Assembly (NCBI RefSeq): GCF_031844705.1
Contig: NZ_CP134609.1
Span: 5,332,001-5,396,000 of the forward strand
Direction: 5' to 3'
Source: Streptomyces sp. ITFR-16
GTDB taxonomy: Bacteria > Actinomycetota > Actinomycetes > Streptomycetales > Streptomycetaceae
DNA: 64,000 nucleotides
The translations under genes and the position numbers were made by a program. The notes under the pieces are model-generated. The model had not been told where the DNA came from, searched no databases, and saw nothing but the letters and a program-made list of their open reading frames with translations. Shown here in pieces: positions 16,515-23,864 of this stretch. Each line of letters opens with the position of its first letter. Positions within the stretch are counted from its first letter, which is position 1.

Positions 16515-18797
16515 ATGCCTCAAGTCAACAGCCCGCAGCGCCTCGGGGGCTGGACCCGCTTCGTCACCGCGCGCCCACGGCTCACGCTGCTGGCGGCCCT
16601 GGTGATCACCGTGCTCGCGGTCTTCGCGGGCAGCGGGGTGGCCGACCGGATGGGCAGCGGCGGGTGGCAGGCCCCGGACGCCGAGTCGACCTATGCCACC
16701 AAGGCGCTGGAGCGCGAGTTCCCCGCCTCCCAGCCCAACCTCCTGCTGCTCGTCGACAGCGGCACCGCCTCGGTCGACGACCCTGCCGTGGCCGCCGAGG
16801 CGGCCCGCCTGACCGAGCGGCTGGCCGCCGAGAAGGACGTCGTCGGCGTCGGCTCGTACTGGCAGGACAAGGCGCCCGCCCTGCGCGCCGAGGACGGCAG
16901 GCAGGCCCTCATCGCCGCCCGGATCGAGGGGGACGACAAGGCGACCGGGGAGGTGCTGGACCGGATAGCCCCGGCATACCGAGGGGCGCACGGGCCGGTG
17001 GACGTCTCGATCGGCGGGCCCGTGGCCGTGCAGCACGAGATGCAGACGATCATCCAGGACGACCTGCTGAGAGCCGAGATGATCGCGCTGCCGGTCACCC
17101 TGCTGCTGCTCGTGATGGTCTTCGGCAGCGCGATCGCCGCCCTGCTGCCCCTGGGCGTCGGCATCGTCGCCATCCTCGGGACCAACGCCGTGCTGCGCGG
17201 CATCACGGAGTTCACCGATGTCTCGGTCTTCGCCCAGAACCTCACCACGGCACTCGGCCTCGGACTCGCCATCGACTACGCCCTGTTCATCGTGCGCCGG
17301 TTCCGCGAGGAGCTGGCCTCGGGCGCGGGGACACGGGAGGCGGTGGGGGCGACCTTGCGCACGGCCGGGCGGACGGTGCTGTTCTCCGCGCTGACCGTCG
17401 CGGTCTCGCTCGCCGCGATGCTGGTCTTCCCGCAGTACTTCCTGCGCTCCTTCGCCTACGCGGGGATCGCCGTGGTGCTGCTGGCCGCCGCTGCCGCGCT
17501 GATCCTGCTGCCGGCCGCGCTGATGCTCCTCGGCCCCCGGGTCAACTCCCTGGACCTGCGCAAGCTCCTGCGGCGGGGGCGCGGCAAGCCGCGCACCGAG
17601 GAGGGGGCCGGCGGGATCGGGTCCGGCGAGGGCGGGGCCGTTGCGGACGGGGCCGGCAAGGGGTGGGGCCGGCTCTCGGCCCTGGTGATGCGCAGGGCAC
17701 CGGTGTTCGCGGTCGCCACGAGCGTGGGCCTGGTGCTGCTCGGACTGCCCTTCCTCGGAGTCAAGTTCGGTACGGCGGACGACCGCCAGCTCCCGGCCGC
17801 CGCCGAGTCGCATGTGGTGCAGCAGCACCTCAGGGACGGCTTCCCCGGCAGCCCCGGCGGGGGCCTCGACGTTCTCGCCGAGGGCGACGCGACCCCCGCC
17901 CAGCTCGCCGAGTACCGGGGCCGGATCGCCGGCCTGCCCGGGGTGCTGCGGGTGGACGGCCCGGCCGTCGAGGGGGAGTCCGCCTACTTCAGCGTGCTGG
18001 GGGACGGGGAGCCGGTGGGCGAGCAGGCGCAGCGTCTTGTGAAGGATCTGCGTGCCGAGCCCGCCCCCTTCGACACCTCCGTGACCGGGACGGCCGCCGT
18101 GCTGGTCGACTCGAAGGCCGCCATAGCCGACCGGCTGCCCTGGGCGGTGGGCATCATCGCCGTCGTCACCCTGCTGCTGGTCTTCCTGCTGACCGGAAGC
18201 GTGCTGATCCCGGTCCAGGCCGTCGTGCTCAACGCCCTGAGTCTCACGGCGATGTTCGGAGCGGTCGTCTGGGTCTTCCAGGACGGGCATCTGTCCGGGC
18301 TGCTGTCCTTCACCAGCACCGGGGACATAGAGACGACGCTGCCGGTCCTCATGTTCTGCGTCGCCTTCGGCCTCTCCATGGACTACGGGGTGTTCCTGCT
18401 CTCCCGGATCAAGGAGGAGTACGACAGGACCGGCGACCACGAGCACGCGGTGGGCTTCGGGCTGCGGCACACCGGCGGGCTGATCACCGCGGCGGCCGTG
18501 ATCCTGGCGGTCGTGATGGTGGCCATCGGGACGTCACGGGTGACGAACACCAAGATGCTGGGCCTCGGGATCGCGCTCGCCGTGCTGATGGACGCGATGG
18601 TGGTCCGCAGTCTGCTGGTTCCGTCGGTGATGAAGCTGATGGGCCGGGCGAGTTGGTGGGCGCCGGCACCCCTGAGGGCGTTCCACCGCCGCTTCGGCCT
18701 CAGCGAGGGCGAGGCGGCGGCCCACCCGGAGACCCCGGAGCCGCCGGAGGCCCCCGGACCCGCGCCCGAGCGGGACAGGGTCACCAGCGGGGCCTGA
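16515..18797 (+). CDS. MMPL-family (RND superfamily) membrane exporter
   Basis: A 760-residue integral membrane protein. It has the two-fold MMPL layout: one N-terminal helix (TLLAALVITVLAVFAGS), a large outside domain, five helices, then a second helix, outside domain and five helices. The proton-relay motifs are GLGLAIDYALFIVRRF and AFGLSMDYGVFLLSR. Such proteins export lipids or drugs using the proton gradient. The ATG at 16515 follows AAAGGGGA; upstream codons lack family similarity. It is divergent from a TetR gene whose operator overlaps its promoter, so it is probably induced by its substrate. The substrate cannot be told from sequence. Confidence 0.93.
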   Translation: MPQVNSPQRLGGWTRFVTARPRLTLLAALVITVLAVFAGSGVADRMGSGGWQAPDAESTYATKALEREFPASQPNLLLLVDSGTASVDDPAVAAEAARLTERLAAEKDVVGVGSYWQDKAPALRAEDGRQALIAARIEGDDKATGEVLDRIAPAYRGAHGPVDVSIGGPVAVQHEMQTIIQDDLLRAEMIALPVTLLLLVMVFGSAIAALLPLGVGIVAILGTNAVLRGITEFTDVSVFAQNLTTALGLGLAIDYALFIVRRFREELASGAGTREAVGATLRTAGRTVLFSALTVAVSLAAMLVFPQYFLRSFAYAGIAVVLLAAAAALILLPAALMLLGPRVNSLDLRKLLRRGRGKPRTEEGAGGIGSGEGGAVADGAGKGWGRLSALVMRRAPVFAVATSVGLVLLGLPFLGVKFGTADDRQLPAAAESHVVQQHLRDGFPGSPGGGLDVLAEGDATPAQLAEYRGRIAGLPGVLRVDGPAVEGESAYFSVLGDGEPVGEQAQRLVKDLRAEPAPFDTSVTGTAAVLVDSKAAIADRLPWAVGIIAVVTLLLVFLLTGSVLIPVQAVVLNALSLTAMFGAVVWVFQDGHLSGLLSFTSTGDIETTLPVLMFCVAFGLSMDYGVFLLSRIKEEYDRTGDHEHAVGFGLRHTGGLITAAAVILAVVMVAIGTSRVTNTKMLGLGIALAVLMDAMVVRSLLVPSVMKLMGRASWWAPAPLRAFHRRFGLSEGEAAAHPETPEPPEAPGPAPERDRVTSGA

Positions 18798-18817
18798 GCG
18801 GGGGCCGGACAGGGGGA

Positions 18818-18863
18818 AGGCCCCGTACGGCGACGAGTGGGTGTCGCTCGCCGTACGGGGCCT
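18818..18863. terminator. Bidirectional terminator between MMPL and small HTH gene
   Basis: AGGCCCCGTACGGCGA (18818-18833) and TCGCCGTACGGGGCCT (18848-18863) form an exact 16-base stem with a 14-base loop. It lies between two convergent genes and can stop transcription from both sides. Confidence 0.85.
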
Positions 18864-18892
18864 GGCGGAAAGGGGAAAAGGGGGGACGCCGG

Positions 18893-19090
18893 TCAGTCCC
18901 GGCGGCCCCGGTTGCCCGGGCGGGCGGCGACCCAGGCCCGGATGGTGTCCGCGTACCAATAGGGCTTACCGCTCTCCACGTGGTCCGGTGACGGGAGGAG
19001 CCCGTGTTTGCGATAGGAGCGGACCGTGTCCGGCTGCACCCGGATGTGCGCGGCGATGTCCTTGTAGGACCAGAGCGCTTTGTCCGTCAT
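18893..19090 (-). CDS. Small excisionase/MerR-like DNA-binding protein
   Basis: A 65-residue protein starting MTDKALWSYKDIAAHI. A winged helix-turn-helix of the MerR/excisionase type spans almost the whole chain: WSYKDIAAHIRVQPDTVRSY, then the wing HGLLPSPDHVESGKPYW and a final helix TIRAWVAARPG. The ATG at 19090 is preceded by AGAGGTGG with good spacing. Small stand-alone proteins of this kind are common in Streptomyces and can act as regulators. There is no phage or integrase gene nearby, so a role as a true excisionase is unlikely. Target unknown. Confidence 0.8.
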   Translation of the reverse strand: MTDKALWSYKDIAAHIRVQPDTVRSYRKHGLLPSPDHVESGKPYWYADTIRAWVAARPGNRGRRD

Positions 19091-19457
19091 AAGAGCCACC
19101 TCTCTGCACCGCAGCGGCGGCCTGGGGGCCGTCGGGGGAGCTGCGGCGCGGACGCTGACGATCACTCAGCCTGTGCTGTGGTGAACGACGGCCGGTGAGG
19201 ACGGGGTGGGGCTGTCGAGCGCCTGTGACGGAAAACCCGCGTAACGGAGATATGTGTGACGAGGAGGTGATCTCTGTGACAGAAGGCATGCATTGCGCCC
19301 AAAGGGGCGTGCGGAAGGGAAGAGGCACCGGAGGGCCCACACGCCTGGTGAGACGCGTGAGCCCGGTGTTGTGCGGGGGACCGCTGCCCCGACAAGCCGA
19401 CGGCCGCGCGGGCGCGAACCGTCACACGGGCGCGAACCGTTACGCGGGCGCGACTTG
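19091..19457. other. Intergenic stretch between small HTH and PG-binding genes
   Basis: No convincing gene. Two features stand out: a full anti-16S match GAGGAGGTGATC at 19261-19272 followed by GTG at 19276, and an 18-base triple repeat beginning at 19409 (both listed elsewhere). The forward frame from 19276 runs to 19614 against the PG-binding gene and its codons lack Streptomyces bias. Confidence 0.4.
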
Positions 19458-19462
19458 TTACG
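19409..19462. repeat. Three tandem 18-base repeats
   Basis: Copies at 19409-19426, 19427-19444 and 19445-19462 share CGGGCGCGA followed by a variable part and a GT(C/T)AC ending. The first two differ at only a few positions and the third has CTT for ACC. The last copy contains the stop codon of the PG-binding gene (19458-19460). The unit length is a multiple of three. Confidence 0.8.
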
Positions 19463-19889
19463 CGGTGGTGCCGGTCCCGCGCCAGAGGGCGGCCCAGGTG
19501 TCCGCGCCGACCAGGCCGTCCGGTACGAGCGGCGGGTGCTCGGACTGGAAGCGCCGGACGGCGTCGAGGGTGACCAGGCCGAAGGTGCCGTCCACCGCCT
19601 CCCACGGCAGATAGCGCCGGTTGGCCAGCATGCACTGCACCTGGAAGACGCGGTCGCCCTGTTCACCGAACAGGGTCAGGTCGTCGCCGTCGTAGAAGGC
19701 GCACACGGGGCTGGAGCCTGCCGGCGGCACATCGTTCGCGTCGGCCGAGGCGCCCGGTGCCACGGCGAGCGCGGTGACCAGGGCGGCGGTGACCAGGGCG
19801 GGGACGGTCAGGGCGAGAGCGGGGGCGGTGCGGCCGGGGGCGGCCGGGGCTCCGGCCCTCCGGCGGAACGGCGACTTCTGACGGATCAC
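19458..19889 (-). CDS. Secreted peptidoglycan-binding domain protein
   Basis: A 143-residue protein. An N-terminal basic region and hydrophobic stretch (about 12-40, ending in GASADAND) is a Sec signal peptide. Residues about 60-140 form a PG_binding_1 fold: VFQVQCMLANRRYLPWEAVD, then GTFGLVTLDAVRRFQSEH and GLVGADTWAALW. Two Cys (in PVCAFYDG and VQCML) could pair outside the cell. GTG 19889 is preferred over GTG 19907 because GAGGAG lies 8 bases before it. It probably binds cell wall as a free module; no catalytic domain is present. Confidence 0.85.
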   Translation of the reverse strand: MIRQKSPFRRRAGAPAAPGRTAPALALTVPALVTAALVTALAVAPGASADANDVPPAGSSPVCAFYDGDDLTLFGEQGDRVFQVQCMLANRRYLPWEAVDGTFGLVTLDAVRRFQSEHPPLVPDGLVGADTWAALWRGTGTTA

Positions 19890-20003
19890 GTGACGTACTC
19901 CTCGCACGGTGGGGGTGGGCTTCTCACCGGGACAACACCCCGCACCGCCGTCACGTCACTGCCGGAGCCGTCCGGGTGTCGGGCGGACGAGCCCGTCCGG
20001 GTG

Positions 20004-20930
20004 TCAGGCGGCCGGCGGCAGGCCGCCGCAGGAGCGGAGGAACTCCCGGGTGCGGCGGGCGATCGGGAAGGGGCGGTCGGGCGGGCACGGATACATGTCC
20101 TGCTCGACGATGGCGAACAGGTCCACGTCCAGCCGGCGGGCGGCGGCGAGCACGGGCTCCAGGGCCGGCACCCCGCCCGGCGGTTCGCACATCACGCCGC
20201 GCGCCACGGCGGGCCCGAACGGCACCTCGTTCGCGACCACGTCGGCCAGGATCTCCGGGTCCACCTGCTTGAGATGCAGATAGCCGATCCGCTCGCCGTA
20301 GGTCTCGATCAGCTTGACGCTGTCGCCGCCGCAGTAGGCGTAGTGCCCCGTGTCCAGGCAGAGCGAGACCAGGTCCGGATCGGTGGCGTCGAGGAAGCGG
20401 CTGACGTTCTCCTCGCTGTCGATGTGGGTGTCGGCGTGCGGATGGACGACGATCCGCAGTCCGAAGCGGTCCTGCACCTCGCGCCCCAGCCGTTCGGTCT
20501 GGGTGGTGAGGTGGCGCCACTGCCCGGCCGTGAGCGTGCGGTCCTCCAGCACCTCGCCGGTCTTGTCGTCGCGCCAGAAGGACGGGATGACCACCAGATG
20601 GTCCGCGCCCATCGCCCGCGTGAGGGCCGCGATGGCGGCGACATGCGCCCAGGTCCGGTCCCAGAGGTCCGGACCGTGGTGCAATCCGGTGAAAACGGTG
20701 CCCGCCGAAACGGTGAGCCCGCGGCTGCGGGTCTCGTCGAGGAGGCGGGCCGGGTCGGTGGGGAGGTAGCCGTAGGGACCGAGCTCGATCCATTCGTACC
20801 CTGCGGCGGAGACCTCGTTGAGGAACCGCTGCCAGGGCACCTGCCGCGGGTCGTCGGGGAACCACACCCCCCAGGAGTCGGGCGCTGAGCCGATACGGAT
20901 ACGGGCCGGGGCGGACGCGGATGAGGTCAT
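20004..20930 (-). CDS. TIM-barrel sugar isomerase/dehydratase of the inositol cluster (IolE/IolH-like)
   Basis: A 308-residue AP_endonuc_2-type TIM barrel. Metal-binding residues are recognisable: IELGPYGYLP, IVVHPHADTHID (His), CLDTGHYAYCGGD (Asp-His), YLHLKQVDPE and a final VEQDMYPCP (Glu). The opening GSAPDSWGVWFPDDPRQ is typical of the actinomycete branch found beside iol genes. By context it is the 2-keto-myo-inositol dehydratase (IolE) or the related isomerase IolH/IolI; sequence alone does not decide. It is divergent from iolC with about 150 bases between them. Inositol dehydrogenase (iolG) is not in the window. Confidence 0.85.
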   Translation of the reverse strand: MTSSASAPARIRIGSAPDSWGVWFPDDPRQVPWQRFLNEVSAAGYEWIELGPYGYLPTDPARLLDETRSRGLTVSAGTVFTGLHHGPDLWDRTWAHVAAIAALTRAMGADHLVVIPSFWRDDKTGEVLEDRTLTAGQWRHLTTQTERLGREVQDRFGLRIVVHPHADTHIDSEENVSRFLDATDPDLVSLCLDTGHYAYCGGDSVKLIETYGERIGYLHLKQVDPEILADVVANEVPFGPAVARGVMCEPPGGVPALEPVLAAARRLDVDLFAIVEQDMYPCPPDRPFPIARRTREFLRSCGGLPPAA

Positions 20931-20995
20931 ACCGGCCAGCCTCGGGGGCCCGGGAGACGAGTGTCAAGCATTCGTCCGTATGTCCGTACAAATTA

Positions 20996-21024
20996 TTGAC
21001 AGCGGTCCCGGGCAGGAGTTAGAC
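20996..21024 (+). promoter_or_regulatory. Probable promoter of the iolC operon
   Basis: TTGACA (20996-21001) and TTAGAC (21019-21024) are 17 bases apart, giving a sigma-70-type promoter 56 bases before the iolC start. Just upstream, TCCGTATGTCCGTAC contains a tandem TCCGTA/GTCCGTA repeat that could bind a regulator. The divergent isomerase gene would share this control region. Confidence 0.45.
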
Positions 21025-21079
21025 CGGAGACCGGCCGCCACGGCAGCCGGCCCCGGACCGGCAGTCGAAGGGACGCTGA

Positions 21080-22075
21080 ATGCCTGAGCCGTACGACGTG
21101 ATCACGATGGGGCGCATCGGGGTGGATCTCTACCCTCTGCAGAGCGGTCTGCCCCTGGCCGGGGTGGACACCTTCGGGAAGTTCCTCGGCGGCTCGCCCA
21201 CCAATGTGGCCGTCGCGGCGGCCCGGCTCGGCCGGCGCGCCGCCGTGGTGACCCGGACCGGCCAGGACCCCTTCGGCGACTATCTCCACCAGCAGCTGCG
21301 GGAGTTCGGCGTGGACGACCGGTGGGTGACCCCCGTCGCCGCCTACCCGACGCCGGTCACCTTCTGCGAGATCTTCCCGCCCGACGACTTCCCCCTCTAC
21401 TTCTACCGGCAGCCCAAGGCCCCCGACCTGGAGATCCATGAGGGGGAACTCGACCTGGAAGCCGTCGGCTCCGCCCGGGTGTTCTGGATGACCGGCACCG
21501 GGCTGTGCGCCGAACCGAGCCGGACGGCGACGCTGGCGGCCCTGCGCGCCCGCGACCGGTCCGGGCTCACGGTCTTCGACCTCGACTGGCGGCCGATGTT
21601 CTGGGACACCGGGCAGGAGTCCGGCCCCGGCGCGGCCCCCGCCCGCTACCGCGAGGCCCTCGCGCACGCCACCGTCGCCGTGGGCAACCTCGACGAGTGC
21701 GAGATCGCGACCGGCCAGCGCGAGCCGTACGCGGCGGCCCGCGCGCTGATCGAAGCGGGCGTCGAGCTGGCCGTCGTCAAACAGGGCCCCGCCGGAGTCC
21801 TCGCCGTCCACCGCGACGGCACGGTCGCCGATGTCCCGCCGCTGCGCGTCGAGGTGGTCAACGGCCTCGGCTCGGGCGACGCGTTCGGCGGCGCGCTCTG
21901 CCACGGACTGCTCGCCGGCTGGGAGATCGCCCGCGTCATGCGGTACGCCAACGCCGCCGGGGCCATCGTCGCCTCCCGCCTCGCCTGCTCCTCCGCCATG
22001 CCGTTCCCGTCCGAGGTCGAGGCCGCTCTCGCCGAGGGCGCCGTCACCTCCCGCCCCGCCGGAGCCGCCACATGA
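21080..22075 (+). CDS. iolC: 5-dehydro-2-deoxygluconokinase (IolC)
   Basis: A 331-residue PfkB-family kinase that phosphorylates 5-dehydro-2-deoxygluconate in myo-inositol breakdown. PfkB signature 1 is GGSPTNVAVAAARLGRR near residue 40. The ATP-site/catalytic signature near the end is VVNGLGSGDAFGGALCHGLL, where the Asp is the catalytic base. Ala-Asn-Ala-Ala-Gly follows as expected. It is the first gene of a five-gene operon and overlaps the next by ATGA. Confidence 0.95.
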   Translation: MPEPYDVITMGRIGVDLYPLQSGLPLAGVDTFGKFLGGSPTNVAVAAARLGRRAAVVTRTGQDPFGDYLHQQLREFGVDDRWVTPVAAYPTPVTFCEIFPPDDFPLYFYRQPKAPDLEIHEGELDLEAVGSARVFWMTGTGLCAEPSRTATLAALRARDRSGLTVFDLDWRPMFWDTGQESGPGAAPARYREALAHATVAVGNLDECEIATGQREPYAAARALIEAGVELAVVKQGPAGVLAVHRDGTVADVPPLRVEVVNGLGSGDAFGGALCHGLLAGWEIARVMRYANAAGAIVASRLACSSAMPFPSEVEAALAEGAVTSRPAGAAT

Positions 22076-22989
22076 CCCCTGCGGCCGCCGGGCTGTCCGA
22101 CCTCGTCGGGCTGCGCATGCACCACCCCGAGGCCGTCGCCGAAGCCGCCGCCCGGCGCACCAGACGGCCGCTCGTCACCGGCCGGGGCCGGCTGATGATC
22201 GTCGCCGCGGACCACCCCGCCCGGGGCGCGCTCGCGGTCGGCGGACGCGAACTGGCCATGGCCAACCGCTTCGAACTCCTCGAACGGCTCTGCCTCGCCC
22301 TCTCCCGCCCCGGCGTCGACGGCGTCCTCGCCACCGCCGACATCCTCGACGACCTGCTGCTCCTGGGCGCCCTGGAGAACAAGGTCGTCATCGGTTCGAT
22401 GAACCGGGGCGGGCTGGCCGGCGCCGCCTTCGAACTGGACGACCGCTTCACCGGCCACCGCCCCGAGGACCTGGCCCGCCTCGGCTTCGACGCCGGGAAG
22501 CTCCTGCTGCGCATCGACTACCACGACCCCGGCTCCCTCGACACGCTCCACACCACCGCCCGCGCCATCGACGCCATGGCCGCCCACCGGCTGCCGGTCT
22601 TCGTCGAGCCCTTCCTCTGCCGCCGCACCGGCGGCAAGGTCCGCAACGACCTGAGCGCCGGCGCCGTCAGCACCGCCATCGCCATCGCCTCCGGGCTGGC
22701 CGGCACCTCCGCGTACACCTGGCTCAAGGTGCCCGTCACCGAGCGGCCCGAGGACATGGCACGGGTCATGGAGAGCTCGACGCTGCCCGCCGTCCTGCTG
22801 GGCGGCGAGGTGGGCGACGACCAGGACGCGGCGTACGGGAAATGGCGCGCCGCGCTGCGGCTGCCGACCGTCCGGGGCCTTGTGGTGGGGCGCTCGCTGC
22901 TCTACCCGGCCGACGGGGACGTCACCGCCGCCGTCGACACCGCCGTCTCGCTGCTCGAACCGGGCGCCGCCGACGGGGAAGGGGCATGA
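22072..22989 (+). CDS. Class I aldolase-fold protein of the inositol operon (Cgl0159/IolJ-like role)
   Basis: A 305-residue (beta/alpha)8-barrel protein of the Cgl0159 family. Conserved blocks include GRGRLMIVAADHPARGAL, GVLATADILDDLLLLGAL, VIGSMNRGGLAG, LLRIDYHDPGSLDTL, TSAYTWLKVPVTERPEDMA (Lys of the Schiff base type) and VLLGGEVGDD. It stands between iolC and iolB, so it may split 2-deoxy-5-keto-gluconate 6-phosphate to malonic semialdehyde and DHAP, the IolJ step. No classical IolJ is visible nearby. Starts and ends with ATGA overlaps. Confidence 0.8.
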   Translation: MTPAAAGLSDLVGLRMHHPEAVAEAAARRTRRPLVTGRGRLMIVAADHPARGALAVGGRELAMANRFELLERLCLALSRPGVDGVLATADILDDLLLLGALENKVVIGSMNRGGLAGAAFELDDRFTGHRPEDLARLGFDAGKLLLRIDYHDPGSLDTLHTTARAIDAMAAHRLPVFVEPFLCRRTGGKVRNDLSAGAVSTAIAIASGLAGTSAYTWLKVPVTERPEDMARVMESSTLPAVLLGGEVGDDQDAAYGKWRAALRLPTVRGLVVGRSLLYPADGDVTAAVDTAVSLLEPGAADGEGA

Positions 22990-23864
22990 CCATGACCGGA
23001 GAAACGCGCCACCACCTGCCCGCCGGCTCCACGGCGAACGGCCCCTACGCCCTGGACATCGGCCCCGAACGGGCCGGCTGGGACCGGTCCGGGCTGCGCG
23101 TGCTGGAGCTGGAGCCGGGAGGTGTTCACACACTTGTCACCGGAGAGAGCGAGTGGATCGTACTGCCGTTGACCGGTGGCTGTACGGTGCAGATCGCAGA
23201 TGAGATCTTTGAACTGCTGGGCCGGAGAAGCGTGTTCAGCGGGGTATCCGACTTCGCGTACGTGCCGCGTGACGCCCACGCACAGATCGCCTCCGGCGCA
23301 GGCGGCCGCTTCGCCCTGGCAGGAGCGAAGTGCGAGCGACGACTCCCCGCTCGCTACGGCCCCGCGCCGGAGGTACGCGTCGAGCTGCGCGGCTCCGGCC
23401 CCTGCTCCCGGCAGGTCCACAACTTCGCCGCGGCCGACGCCTTCGCCTGCGACCGGCTGATCGCCGTCGAGGTCCTCACCCCCGGGGGCAACTGGTCCTC
23501 CTACCCGCCGCACAAGCACGACGAGCACCGCCCGGGCGAGGAATCGGTCCTGGAGGAGATCTACTACTTCGAGGTGGAGGACGGCGGCCTCGGCTACCAC
23601 CGCGTGTCGCCCTCCCGGCCCGGCGGTACGGACGTCCTCGCCGAGGTCCGCAGCGGCGACACGGTTCTCATCCCGGACGGCTGGCACGGCCCCTCCATCG
23701 CCCCGCCCGGCCGCACCCTGTACTACCTCAACGTGATGGCGGGGCCGGGGGAGCGGGAGTGGCTGATCAGCGACCACCCCGACCACGCCTGGATCCGCGA
23801 CACCTGGCCGGACCAGCCGGTGGACCCCCGGCTCCCGCTCCCCGGACCGGAGGCCCGCGCATGA
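22986..23864 (+). CDS. iolB: 5-deoxy-glucuronate isomerase (IolB)
   Basis: A 292-residue cupin-fold isomerase that converts 5-deoxy-D-glucuronate to 5-dehydro-2-deoxygluconate. Metal ligands are recognisable in SSYPPHKHDEHRPGEES (two His), EEIYYFEVEDGG (Glu) and LIPDGWHGPSIAPPGR (His). The length agrees with the family. Translation starts at ATG 22986, which overlaps the stop of the aldolase gene; a second ATG two codons later is possible. It is followed by an ATGA overlap with iolD. Confidence 0.95.
   Translation: MTMTGETRHHLPAGSTANGPYALDIGPERAGWDRSGLRVLELEPGGVHTLVTGESEWIVLPLTGGCTVQIADEIFELLGRRSVFSGVSDFAYVPRDAHAQIASGAGGRFALAGAKCERRLPARYGPAPEVRVELRGSGPCSRQVHNFAAADAFACDRLIAVEVLTPGGNWSSYPPHKHDEHRPGEESVLEEIYYFEVEDGGLGYHRVSPSRPGGTDVLAEVRSGDTVLIPDGWHGPSIAPPGRTLYYLNVMAGPGEREWLISDHPDHAWIRDTWPDQPVDPRLPLPGPEARA

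Noticed and set aside
18893..19090. Excisionase of a mobile element
   Set aside because: Excisionase-like fold, but no integrase, att repeats or phage genes are nearby; it looks like a stand-alone regulator.
19195..19614. Forward gene opposite the PG-binding protein
   Set aside because: Poor codon bias and low-complexity product; kept only as a finding because of the perfect ribosome-binding sequence.
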